A stretch of DNA of 64,000 nucleotides, taken from the NCBI GenBank assembly GCA_037046615.1, contig JBAOHD010000017.1, positions 1 through 64,000 of the forward strand. The letters are read 5' to 3'. This document shows, one piece after another, positions 1 through 9,144 of the stretch; the stretch's first letter is position 1; the number at the start of each line of letters is the position of its first letter. The DNA is from Phosphoribacter sp037046615 (lineage in GTDB: Bacteria > Actinomycetota > Actinomycetes > Actinomycetales > Dermatophilaceae). Below the pieces are notes generated by a model. It was not told the DNA's origin and did not search any database. It saw only the letters and a program-made list of their open reading frames with translations. A program made the position numbers and the translations under genes.

Positions 1-1
1 C

Positions 2-557
2 ACGCTGGTCAACGTCAATGCGCTCGGCGATCCCGTTCCCTCCTCCCGCTTCATGGGTGGCCGGGCCTTCGCCATGCTCGGCGCCGATCCGGTGGCCGAC
101 ATTGCGGCGGCCGATCGCGATGCGGTGCTCGATGGTGGCATCATGCTGCTGCCGGCGGTGCCCGACGACTCCGGTCCCTACAGAGGCCGGAAGGCGGAGT
201 GGCGCGGCGATGCCAGGTCACTCGGTCCCGGCGGCCATCTCTACGCCGTCTCGCTCCATCTAGGGCTGATGACCGCCGTCTCCCTCAAATCGATCGGCGC
301 CGAGGGAGATGTCATCGTCGAGGGCCCCTTCGCCCGCAACGCCACCTTTCTGGAAACGCTGGCCGTGGTGACCGGGTCGCCGGGTCATGATCGGCGGTTC
401 CGGAGCGACGGGTACCTCCGCCGGCGCGGCACTGCTCGCGCTCGGCCGCGACGGCCGCATCGCCTCGGGCAATGTGGCGGCCCGGCTGGCGCCCGATCCG
501 CGCATCGCGCCCTATGCCGCCGAATGGCGCCGGCTGGCCGAATCCCGGGACGGTTAA
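2..557 (+). CDS. FGGY-family carbohydrate kinase, C-terminal part
   Basis: This is the C-terminal part of a sugar kinase that begins before the window. FGGY kinases phosphorylate pentoses, pentuloses or related polyols with ATP. The frame open from base 2 reads through RFMGGRAFAML and a glycine-rich HLYAVSLHLGLMTAVSLKSIG helix, as seen near the C-terminus of rhizobial FGGY kinases. The ATPase-fold motif GGSGATGTSAGAALLALG follows only after a frame change near 385-390, and the protein then ends ESRDG-stop. The substrate cannot be told from this fragment. It belongs to the alphaproteobacterial part of the window. Confidence 0.65.
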
Positions 558-667
558 CGCAAGGCTGACCCGCATGGTTAAGGGCGAATTAACCCTCCGC
601 CGGTAGTCTCCCAGCATCCAGATTTGCGCGCGCCCACGCGCATGACGAGCTTGCGAGTGAACGACCC

Positions 668-3391
668 ATGGCGAGAAGCATCCCGGCGGACTATTCCGGT
701 CGAAGCGTGCGCTTCACGGTGACATCCTTCCTGTGGCGACAGGCGAAGGCGATCTCCGGCGTCGGCCTGCTCGCTGCTCATCGGCCTCGCCATCGCCGCG
801 CTGAGCTCGTGGAACGTGCTCGACCCGAGCTACTCCAACGCCACGTCGCGGGAGCCCGCCAACCTGCTCGGCACCACCGGTATCGGATTTCGCCGACCTG
901 ATGATGCAGTTCTTCGGCCTCGGCGCCGTTCTCGCCCTGCTGCCGGTCTTCTCCTGGTCGCTGATGATGATGCTGAACGTGCCGGTCCATCGGCTGCTGT
1001 CCCGGGCGGGCGCCTGGTTCGGCGGCGCCGTGCTGCGCCTCGGCGGCGCTGTCCTGCTTCCGCCCGCCGGTCACCCGGCCGATTCCCAACGGTCTCGGCG
1101 GCGTCTTCGGCGATCTGATCCTCAAGTTCCCGGCGCTCTTCCTCGGCGCCTATCCCGACGGCATCGCGGCCATCGTCGTCGGCACCGATCTGCGCCGTGC
1201 CCGGCCCTCGGCCTGCTCGCCTTCGCCGCCAACCTGATCGTCACCTCGGCGCCCGAGAGACAGGGCAAGACGTCGGCGGCCTCCATGCCGGTCAGGATCG
1301 TCAAGGCGCCCGCCGCCGACGCTGCCGGAGGAAGACGACGACGAGGACGGCGATTCGCCCTTCGCCGTGCTCCAGGGCTACGCCGCCCATGCGCTCTATT
1401 CGGCCCAGGCGCGCCTGCGGCGCCTGGTCGGGGCTGCCCGGCCGCAAGGCCGTGAGGCGCGATTTCGACGACCCGGTCGACCTCAACGGCGAGGAGTTCG
1501 GCCTCGTCCACGAGGACGATCGCCGCAAGCCGGCGCCCGCCGCCCGCGGCCGGATCGAGCCGTCGATGTCGGGCGAAGCCGGCGCGGCACCGGCCCAGTC
1601 CCCAGTCCAGCGCCGTGTCGTATCGGCGCCGCCGCTCGGCGCCGACGATCCGCCGTTCGACGTGGACGATCATGCCGCGTCCGGCCGGTATCCTCCCCGA
1701 GGAGGACGACGATGCCGACTGGGCGCCCGCCCCCGATATCCCGCGCCCCGCGCTACCGCCCCGGCGGCAGCCGCGCCGGCGCGCCAGCCCGCGCGCCCGG
1801 CGGCCCCGCCCCGCCAGGAACATCGCCTGAGCTCGCTGAGAGCGGCGCGTTCGAGCTGCCGCCGCTCGAACTGCTCGCCGAGCCCAAGAGCATCGCCCGC
1901 GATCCGTCGCTATCCAACGAGGCGCTGTCCACAGAACGCCCGCCTGCTGGAAGGCGTGCTGGACGATTTCGGCGTGCGCGGCGAAATCATCAACGTCCGC
2001 CCCGGCCCGGTCGTCACGCTCTACGAACTGGAGCCCGCGCCCGGCATCAAGTCCGTCGCGCGTCATCGGCGCTGGCCGACGACATCGCCCGCTCGATGAG
2101 CGCGATTGCCGCGCGCGTCGCCGTCGTGCCGGGCCGCAACGCCATCGGCATCGAACTGCCGAACCAGCACGCGCGAGACGGTCTATCTGCGCGAGCTGCT
2201 GGCCGCCGACGACTTCGACAAGTCCAAGGCCGAGCTGCCGCTTGCGCTCGGCAAGACCATCGGCGGCGAGCCGGTCATCGCCGACCTCGCCAAGCATGCC
2301 GCACCTGCTGATCGCCGGCACCACCGGCTCGGGCAAGTCGGTGGCGATCAACACCATGATCCTGTCGCTGCTCTACCGGCTGACGCCGGAGCAGTGCCGG
2401 CTGATCATGATCGATCCGAAGATGCTGGAACTCTCGGTCTATGACGGCATCCCGCACCTTCTGACGCCCGTCGTCACCGATCCGAAGAAGGCCGTCGTCG
2501 CGCTCAAATGGACGGTGCGCGAGATGGAGGACCGCTACCAGCAAGATGTCGAAGATCGGCGTGCGCAACATCGACGGCTTCAACGAGCGGCGTCGCGCGA
2601 GGCGCAGGCCAAGGGCGAGGCGCATCGACGCGCACGGTGCAGACCGGCTTCGACCGCAAGACCGGCGAGGCCGATCTACGAGACCGAGGAGCTCGACCTC
2701 GAGCCGCATGCCCTACATCGTCGTCATCATCGACGAGATGGCCGACCTGATGATGGTCGCCGGCAAGGACATCGAAGGCGCGGTGCAGCGCCTGGCGCAG
2801 ATGGCGCGCGCCGCCGGCATCCACGTCATCATGGCCACCCAGCGCCCGTCGGTCGACGTCATCACCGGCACGATCAAGGCCAACTTCCCGACCCGCATCT
2901 CCTTCCAGGTCACCTCGAAGATCGACAGCCGCACCATTCTGGGCGAGCAGGGCGCCGAACAGCTGCTCGGCCAGGGCGACATGCTCTACATGGCCGGCGG
3001 CGGCCGCATCCAGCCGCGTGCACGGCCCCTTCGTCTCCGACGACGAGGTCGAGGAGGTCGTCGCGCATCCTGCAAGACCCAGGGCGCGCCGCAATATCTC
3101 GACGCGATCACCGCCGACGATGACGAGGACGGCGAGGACGGCGACGGGCGCGCGACTCGGCGACGGCGACCTGGCCGATTCGCGACGACCTCTACGACCA
3201 GGCGGTGGCCGTGGTGCTCGCGCGACGGCAAGGCCTCGACCTCCTACATCCAGCGCCGCCTGCAGATCGGCTACAACCGCGCCGCGTCGATCATCGAGCG
3301 GATGGAGAAGGAAGGCCTCGTCGGCCCGGCCAACCACGCCGGCAAGCGCGAGATCCTCGTGCCGACCGAAGACGACATACTGGCGCGCTGA
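668..3391 (+). CDS. ftsK: DNA translocase FtsK (frame-broken)
   Basis: FtsK is a septum-located DNA pump that moves chromosome ends apart and helps dimer resolution during division. The start MARSIPADYSG is followed by hydrophobic membrane segments (about 740-1060). A low-complexity Pro/Ala/Arg linker (about 1320-1850) leads to the RecA-like motor with Walker A GTTGSGKS near 2318-2341 and Walker B-type VVIIDEMADLMM near 2720. The C-terminal gamma winged helix SYIQRRLQIGYNRAASIIERME ends at 3391. Several single-base frame changes break it, for example near 770, 2167, 2297, 2540 and 3020, but the motifs are in the right order and spacing. The next gene, lolA, follows as in Hyphomicrobiales genomes. 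Confidence 0.9.
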
Positions 3392-3505
3392 ACCGCCGGG
3401 CGGGCCCGAGCGTTCCAGGCTTGCACCAGGCTTTCCGGCCCATGGCGATGCCTTGAAGGCGCCGCACTTTGCCCTACCTTAGGGGCGATCTAGAAGGAGA
3501 TATCG

Positions 3506-4150
3506 ATGGATCGATTCGAGACCGCGAACCGGTTTGCCGGCGTGACCGCGCGGCGCCGCGGCATTCTGGCCGGTGCGCTGGCGCTGGCGCTCTCCGCCGG
3601 CTTTTCGACTGGCTTCGCCCACGCCCAGGATGCGGAAATCGCCCAGAAGATCGCCAACCATTTCTCGTCGGTGAAAACCATGGGCGGCGAATTCGTGCAG
3701 TTCGGTCCACGCGGCGAACAGACAGGTGGCAAGTTCTTCCTCGAACGCCCAGGCAAGATTCGCTTCAACTACGAGAAGCCATCGCCAATGCGGGTGATCT
3801 CGGACGGACGCACCGTGGTGATCGGCAACACCAAGCTCAAGACCTGGGACGCCTACCCATTGTCGAAGACGCCGCTCGCGCTGCTGCTCGACGACAAGAT
3901 CGACCTCAAGAGCAAGATCGTGCGCGACGTCAAGGTGGACCCCGATCTCATCACCATAAAGCTTGGCGACAAGTCGCTGTTCGACGATTCGACCATCACC
4001 CTGATGTTCGACCCCACGAGCTACGACTTGCGGCAGTGGACGATCACCGACAACCAGGGCAAGGACACGTCGGTCATGATCTTCAACACCCAGGCCGGCC
4101 TGACCTTCGACGAGAGCGTCTTTACCGTTCCCTATGACGAGGTCCACAAG
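3506..4150 (+). CDS. lolA: Outer-membrane lipoprotein carrier LolA, cut at the join
   Basis: LolA is the periplasmic chaperone that carries lipoproteins from the LolCDE exporter to the outer membrane, so this gene must come from a diderm. AGAAGGAGATATC stands just before the ATG at 3506. A Tat/Sec-like signal with RRRGILAGALALALSAG leads to AHAQ, then a mature domain with FVQFGPRGEQTGGKFFLERP, RFNYEKPSPMRVISDG and a C-terminal GLTFDESVFTVPYDEV. The protein is nearly complete. Its reading frame then runs into unrelated actinobacterial sequence after about 4145, so the last few residues and the natural stop are missing. It is unbroken up to that point. Confidence 0.88.
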
Positions 4151-4170
4151 CGCACCGCGTGGCGGTGCGG
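4140..4170. other. Join between alphaproteobacterial and actinobacterial DNA
   Basis: LolA coding sequence ends here without its stop. The following bases read, in another frame, as the C-terminal end of an actinobacterial methyltransferase-like protein. The first GGCATAC word typical of the rest of the window appears at about 4192. No transposase, tRNA, integrase or repeat marks the boundary. Joining two partial genes tail to middle, with a diderm-specific gene next to actinobacterial housekeeping genes, fits an assembly or library chimera better than transfer. The exact base cannot be fixed by eye. Confidence 0.8.
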
Positions 4171-4447
4171 CTCCCGACGTGACGGTCGAGCGGCATACGG
4201 TCCCCTCTTCGTCCCAACCGGATGAACCAGCCGCGCTCCTGGCCCGCCAGGGCGGTGGGCATGCAACGGGTGATCTCCCTCGACGCGGCCACTGCTGGCC
4301 TGCTCGGAGTGCGCGACGGCACGTTGTCGGCCAAGGTGGCGCTGAGCGCGATCGCGGAGCTGCTCGGGGAGAGCGCAGCCGACACCATCGCTGCCGCCCT
4401 GCCCGACGCTCCGCGCGCTCGTCGCCGACGGCTTCGTCGTCGCGTGA
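4151..4447 (+). CDS. C-terminal fragment of a methyltransferase-like protein
   Basis: Only the tail of this gene is present, because its 5' part was lost at the join. Read through two probable one-base insertions (near 4258 and 4410) it gives RVISLDAATAGLLGVRDGTLS, then AIAELLGES, and ends LVADGFVVA-stop. A tail of this kind, a small helical domain with LxGxxDGxLxxxxI and a final LVxxGF, is found at the C-terminus of an actinobacterial family of SAM-dependent methyltransferases. The catalytic domain is not in the window, so the assignment is tentative. It lies 28 bases before the SNF2 helicase gene on the same strand. Confidence 0.4.
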
Positions 4448-4475
4448 CACCCTCTCCTCGGGTGGGGTGACGTCG

Positions 4476-7341
4476 ATGGCCGGAGGCGATCGCGACCTCA
4501 TCGGCGCGGCCGCGCGAGAGTTGCACGAGGTGCTCTCTGCGTTCCATGACGATGCCGTCGCGGTCGTGGCGCGCGCCGACCTGCTCGACCAACGGATCCG
4601 TGCCGCGGTCGCCGAAGCACCGTCGGTCGAGTCCGCGGGCGGGACCGTCCGGGTCTTGCCCCTGAGCCCGACCTCCGACCCGACTGGCCTCACCGCAGCG
4701 CTCGCCGAACGCGAGGACCTCACCGGAGGTGACGAGCGACTGCTTGAGATGGGCCGGTGGTATGCCGAGCGTCTCGCGCCCGTGCTGCCGATGATCGCGC
4801 GCGCTCGTTCGCGGGTGCGGATGTGGTTGGGGCACAGGGGCGATCGGGATGACGCGGTCATGGCTGCGGAGGATGGGCGGGCTCTGCTCGAGGACGCTCG
4901 GCGCGACGGGTGGCTGGACCGCATCACGGCGGCCCGCCAGCGGACGAATGACGGCCTCAGCGAGACCGGCCCGTCGTATGCCCGAGTCGCGGCCAACCTG
5001 GCCCGCCACGGCCAGGTCGTCAGCACCCTCACCGGCCTGCGTCCCGACACGCCGTCCCCCCTTGTCGACGCCCCTCAGTTGCGTCTGGCGGCGGCCCTCG
5101 CAGCGACCGGCACCTGGCTCATCGGCGCGGAGGATCAGCGTCGCCGAGAGGTGCATCGACGGTTCAACCAGGCCAGGGAAGCGGTCATCGCGCGCTCGCT
5201 GGAACAGGTGCCGCTGACCCGGCTGCGCGAAGCTGCGACGATCACCGGGCTGAGGGTGTCCGCGCTTGAAGACGCTGGGCTCACGTCGGTCGCCGACGTC
5301 GCACGCCTGAGCCTCGACGATCTCGACGCGATCCCTGGGGTCGGGCCGGTGACCGCCAAGCAGGTGTATGCCGCGGCACGCCAACTCGCCGCTGCGGCTG
5401 CGGACGACGTGAAGTTCCGGCTCGACCTCGACCGCACCGATGCCGCGTCGGAAGCGCTCGTCTTCGCGCTCATGGCGTGGTCGCGGGTCGGGTTGGCGAC
5501 GATGTGGGTGCGTCAGGGACCTTGAGGCACTGCACTCCGACCTCGGCGACCTGGCGGCGTTAGCGTCCAATGGGCTGCCGGCTGACGGCATCGCGCTGAT
5601 CCTGCGATCACCCGACGCACCCCCGGTGGACTTCTCCAGCCGGCTGGCGCGGTGGGTGCAGTGGTGGGGAGCGCGGCATACGGAGGTCCAGCGGGCCTAC
5701 GACGAGGCGATGCGGTCGGCAGGCGCCGCCACCCCGGCGACAGCGGAGGGCGCCTGGGACGACTTCGAGCAACGCCCCGCGGAGTATTACTCCTGGCTGA
5801 GCACCATTGTCGGCGTCGATCAGCGGGAGGTCGAGCGCGGCGAGTTGCCGGAGGAGATCGTCGCGTCGATCCGGGCGTTCAAGCTTGACCTCTCCCTTGT
5901 CACGGCTTCGGTGCGCGGCTATCAGGAGTTCGGCGCACGCTTCGCGCTTGTCCAGGAGCGGACCATCCTCGGTGACGAGATGGGGCTCGGCAAGACGGTG
6001 CAGGCGATCGCCGCGATGGCTCACCTCGCGGCCGCGGGGGAACGTCACGCCCTCGTCGTCTGCCCGGCCAGTGTCCTGGTCAACTGGCAGCGGGAGTTGG
6101 CGCGGCACAGCCGGCTCACGGCATACCGACTCCACGGGGAGGAGCGCGCCGCCGCGGTCGCGGAGTGGATCCGCGACGGCGGGGTGGGAGTGACGACCTA
6201 TGGGCAGCTCTACGCCCTCGACATCCCGGCCAAGCTGCCGATCTCACTCCTCGTCGCCGATGAGGCGCACTATCTCAAAAACCCTCTGTCGCAAAGATCT
6301 TTGGCATTCCAACGCTATCTTTCCCGGTGCCCGAGGGTGTTGCTCATGAGCGGGACGCCGCTTGAGAACCGGCTCGACGAGTTCGCCACCCTCGTCGGCT
6401 ATCTCCAGCCGCAGCTGCTCGCGCAGATCGACCCCGCAGCGGCGCTGGTCAAGGCGGCGGCGTTCCGGGAGGCGGTCGCTCCGGTCTATCTGCGCCGCAA
6501 CCAAGAGGATGTGCTCACCGAGCTGCCCGACCTCGTGGAGACCGACGAGTGGATCGACCTCACCAGGACCGATCGCGAGGTGTATGCCGCAGCAGTCCGG
6601 TCGGGCAACTTCATGGCGATGCGCCAGGCGGCCTGGCGCGGTGCCCAAGGGCAGCCCGCCAAACTCGAGCGGCTGCTGGAGATCGTCGAAGAGTCCACCG
6701 ACAACGGCCACCGCGTCATCGTCTTCTCGCTTTTCCGCTCCGTGCTCGAGCGGATTGCGGCGGCGCTGACTAGCGAGCTGCCGGGGGTGCCCGTCTTCGG
6801 GCCGCTCACGGGGTCGCTCACCGCAGAGGCTCGCCAACGCCTCGTCGACGACTTCGGACGGAGCGAGCGCCCCGGGGTCCTCGTGAGCCAGATCGAAGCG
6901 GGTGGGGTCGGGCTCAATATCCAGTCGGCGTCGGTCGTCGTGCTCACTGAGCCGCAGATCAAGCCGTCATCGGAGTCCCAGGCGATTGCCCGGGTCCATC
7001 GGATGGGCCAGGTGCGCACCGTCCAGGTGCACCGTCTCCTGGCCGACGACTCGGTCGACGAGCGGATGCAAGAGATCCTGCGGGAGAAGGAAGCGGTCTT
7101 CGCGGCCTATGTGCGCGACAGCGCAGTCTCGGAGGCGGCGCCGGAGGCGATCGACGTATCCGAGCGCAACCTCGCGGCCCGGATCATCGCCGAAGAGCAG
7201 CGTCGTCTCGGGCTCGGCCCGAGCGACACCATGGCCCAGCCGCAGGACTCAGCGAGCGCGCCACAGGACTCAGCAAGCGCCCCTCAAGATTCGGCGAGCG
7301 CGCCGCAGGACTCAACGCCCGTGCCGCCGCCGAAAGGCTGA
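4476..7341 (+). CDS. SNF2/RapA-type DEAD-like helicase
   Basis: This is a predicted ATP-dependent double-stranded DNA translocase of about 950 residues; the biological target is unknown. The N-terminal half is helical and includes a helix-hairpin-helix element, LDAIPGVGPVTAKQVYAAA, at roughly residues 285-305. The SNF2 motor follows: GDEMGLGKT (motif I, about residue 498), VADEAHYLKN (motif II, about 595), LMSGTPLENR (motif III) and the helicase C domain with QIEAGGVGLNIQSA and QAIARVHRMGQ. One extra base near 5514 splits it into two frames. The C-terminus carries four near-perfect seven-residue repeats (APQDSAS). ATG 4476 is the first in-frame start after the preceding stop. Confidence 0.88.
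7233..7311 (+). repeat. 21-bp tandem repeat in the helicase gene tail
   Basis: Four imperfect copies of a 21-base unit encode repeats of PQDSASA at the very end of the helicase gene. The unit length is a multiple of three, so copy-number change would keep the frame. The copies differ mainly at third codon positions, which suggests an older, still maintained expansion. The tail is likely disordered. Confidence 0.75.
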
Positions 7342-7451
7342 CACGTTTGGGTCGGCGGAACTCGGGTCTCGAGAAGTGACGGTTCAACGCGTTGGCAGCA
7401 ACCAGGGGTCGCCAGGAGACTCTGGCGTCCACCACCTCAGGGTGCAGGCTC

Positions 7452-8154
7452 CTAGCGGCTTGCGCCCGGAAACACCCAGGTCAGGACAGCGAGCGCGAGG
7501 GCCAGGAGCGGGAACAGCCACGTCGTGATGACGGTGAACCAGCGACGTGGGTCCGTAGTGGGTGAGGGAGCTAACGGGTCGGTGATGACATCGGGTTGAA
7601 GAGTGCGCTGCTGCCATAGCGCTGAGCCGAAAAGCGACGCGACCGCGATGACTCCACAGAGCACGACGGGGGCGTGCATTGCCCTGCTGGTCCACAGGAT
7701 CGGCGCCATCAAGGTGGCGATGAAGCCCAGCGCTGCCAGACCGCCGAGCAGGGTGCCTTGCCTGAAGACGCGTGGAAGGGAGATGAGGGTGATAACGGTG
7801 ATCGCGACAAGGAGGCTGGCGATGAGCCCCGTGCTCACCGCGACAGCGGTGCCTTGTCGCCACGCGGCCACGGTCGGGCTGACGAGCATGAGTCCCAACA
7901 GGCCGAGCACGCTGGGGCCTAAGTTGGTCGCGTTACCCATGCGTGGGACGACGGGGAGGTCGGTCAGCGATTCGGCGTAAGCTCACCGGCGAACCGAACG
8001 CATCCTCAGGAGATTGTCCGCTCTCGGCGCAATGTGACTCGATCTCTCGCAAGGCCGCGCCGATGGCGGCGCCGGTGACATTCCGAGAGCGCAGGGTCAC
8101 CGTGAACGGGATGCTCCACTTGGGTGGGAGCGAGGTGTTCATCGGATCGAGCAC
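7452..8154 (-). CDS. HAAS-domain membrane protein (PadR partner), frame-broken
   Basis: The gene starts at ATG 8154 and lies 30 bases downstream of the PadR gene on the same strand. The N-terminal half (VTGAAIGAALREIESHCAES, then EDAFGSPV) matches the small HAAS/DUF1700-like module that often accompanies PadR regulators in Actinobacteria. One extra T in the AGCTTACG stretch near 7976 breaks the frame. Restoring it joins the N-terminal part to YAESLTDLPVVPRMGN and then to four or five hydrophobic segments that end near 7452. Such proteins are thought to take part in membrane-linked signalling or regulation of neighbouring transporters. Its place beside a bacteriocin-like locus suggests a role there, which is inference. 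Confidence 0.65.
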
Positions 8155-8184
8155 GTCCGTACCTTTCGCGTCAGGATGGCGAGG

Positions 8185-8586
8185 TCATGCGGTCGGCGAC
8201 GGCATACCGGACGCGTCGGTCGGTGTCGACACATCCGGTATGCCGTGCGTTCCGTGGCGGAGGAAGGTCACCGTGGATCCGGCGAAGCGGCACCACGACG
8301 CCACGCTGCGCTCCAGGTGCTCTCGGCCTGTAGGCGTGATCGTGTAGTACTTCCGACCGGGACCTCCGTCGCCGGGCTGCCAGTGGGTCATGACATGGCC
8401 TGCGTCTTCGAGCCGGCTCAGCAGCGGATACATCGTGCCGCCCTTGACCTGACCGAACCCTTGGGCCTCAAGGGAGAGCGTGATGGCGTAACCATAGGAC
8501 GCTGGTTCATCGGCCAGCACCCGCAGGACAGCCATCTCCAAGACGCCACGAAGCCAGTCGCCTGGCCAGGACGTCGTCGTTTTCAC
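8185..8586 (-). CDS. PadR-family transcriptional regulator
   Basis: A 133-residue PadR repressor with the winged-helix signature of the family: LRGVLEMAVLRVLADEP, SYGYAITLSLEA, GTMYPLLSRLEDAGHV and GPGRKYYTITPTG. It starts at GTG 8586 and appears to be leaderless. A TAGACA/TACCAT promoter with a 17-base spacer sits immediately upstream, and an inverted repeat overlaps its -10 box, which implies autoregulation. The gene diverges from the bacteriocin-like precursor gene, so it is the obvious candidate to control that locus. The last 20 or so residues are encoded by an inverted repeat built from the GGCATACCGG word. Confidence 0.85.
   Translation of the reverse strand: MKTTTSWPGDWLRGVLEMAVLRVLADEPASYGYAITLSLEAQGFGQVKGGTMYPLLSRLEDAGHVMTHWQPGDGGPGRKYYTITPTGREHLERSVASWCRFAGSTVTFLRHGTHGIPDVSTPTDASGMPSPTA
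8199..8246. terminator. Inverted repeat ACGGCATACCGGA / TCCGGTATGCCGT
   Basis: Two perfect 13-base arms (8199-8211 and 8234-8246) are separated by 22 bases at the 3' end of the padR gene. They could fold in the padR transcript. No run of T follows, so a terminator role is only possible. The arms consist of the word that is overrepresented throughout the actinobacterial part. Confidence 0.45.
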
Positions 8587-8592
8587 AACTAC

Positions 8593-8621
8593 ATGGTATG
8601 GCTACATACCCCGAGTGTCTA
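8593..8621 (-). promoter_or_regulatory. padR promoter with overlapping operator
   Basis: On the minus strand TAGACA (8621-8616) and TACCAT (8598-8593) are spaced by 17 bases. The GTG of padR follows six bases after the -10 box, as in leaderless actinobacterial genes. The inverted repeat GGTATG-GCTA-CATACC (8595-8610) covers the -10 box. PadR proteins bind such short inverted repeats, so this is a likely autoregulatory operator. The rest of the 237-base gap to 8823 shows no further clear site. Confidence 0.55.
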
Positions 8622-8823
8622 GCTAGATTGGCAAACTTTCATCACGTTCCGTTCGGACCGTGCCGAGGCCGCTGGCACGAAGCGGCCATAGCCGGTGCCG
8701 GACAGGCCAGTCCCGGAGTATCTCGACGTGAGCGGTGAACACTGAACGCGTCGAGCACGGAGTCGGTGCCGGTCTCGACCCGCGGAACACCCGTCCCGCG
8801 GTCGACACGAAAGAGAGACAGTC

Positions 8824-9129
8824 ATGATTGCAGTGAAGAACAACGCCACGGCAGCCTCCGCCGTCCTGCTCACCACCATGGCCTGGTTCTTGATGGCCCT
8901 CACCCCGCGCCTTGGCAGTTTCGAGGTGATGCAGTACATCGGCTCCTCCTACGCAGCTGCATACGCGTGGGCCACGACTCTGGTCACCTATCTCAACTCG
9001 TGGTGGGGCTTCGCGGCAGCCGTCGCCTTTGCCGCGGCCATGGGCCTGAGCTGGACGGTCGTGCTCATCAAGGCCGTGCTGCAAAAGGTCGGCCTGAAGT
9101 TCGCCATCCAGTACGCGACGATGCTCTGA
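8824..9129 (+). CDS. Putative circular-bacteriocin precursor peptide
   Basis: A complete 101-residue peptide that is almost entirely hydrophobic, with few charges. Residues 1-30 could be a leader, leaving about 70 residues, the usual size of mature circular bacteriocins such as AS-48, uberolysin and circularin A. The C-terminal part has the family pattern of helices rich in Ala, Val and Ile ending in a weakly cationic segment (IKAVLQKVGLKFAIQY, Lys 83, 88 and 92), comparable to the VKxxIxKxGxKxAIxx end of uberolysin-type peptides. Trp occurs at 21, 49, 60, 61 and 77. The next genes encode a large membrane protein, an ABC ATPase and a DUF95 protein, the standard companions of such precursors. 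The leader cleavage site cannot be fixed by eye. Alternative: a small membrane protein of another kind. Confidence 0.6.
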   Translation: MIAVKNNATAASAVLLTTMAWFLMALTPRLGSFEVMQYIGSSYAAAYAWATTLVTYLNSWWGFAAAVAFAAAMGLSWTVVLIKAVLQKVGLKFAIQYATML

Positions 9130-9144
9130 GCAGGGACCACTTCC

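Noticed and set aside
1..4150. Alphaproteobacterial genes as a horizontal transfer into the actinomycete
   Set aside because: ftsK and lolA are housekeeping genes of no evident use to a monoderm, lolA is cut without a stop and there is no mobility gene or attachment site. A chimera is simpler.
3479..5050. Long minus-strand reading frame spanning the join
   Set aside because: It is arginine/serine-rich antisense of lolA and the helicase gene, with no motif. High-G+C DNA produces many such shadows.
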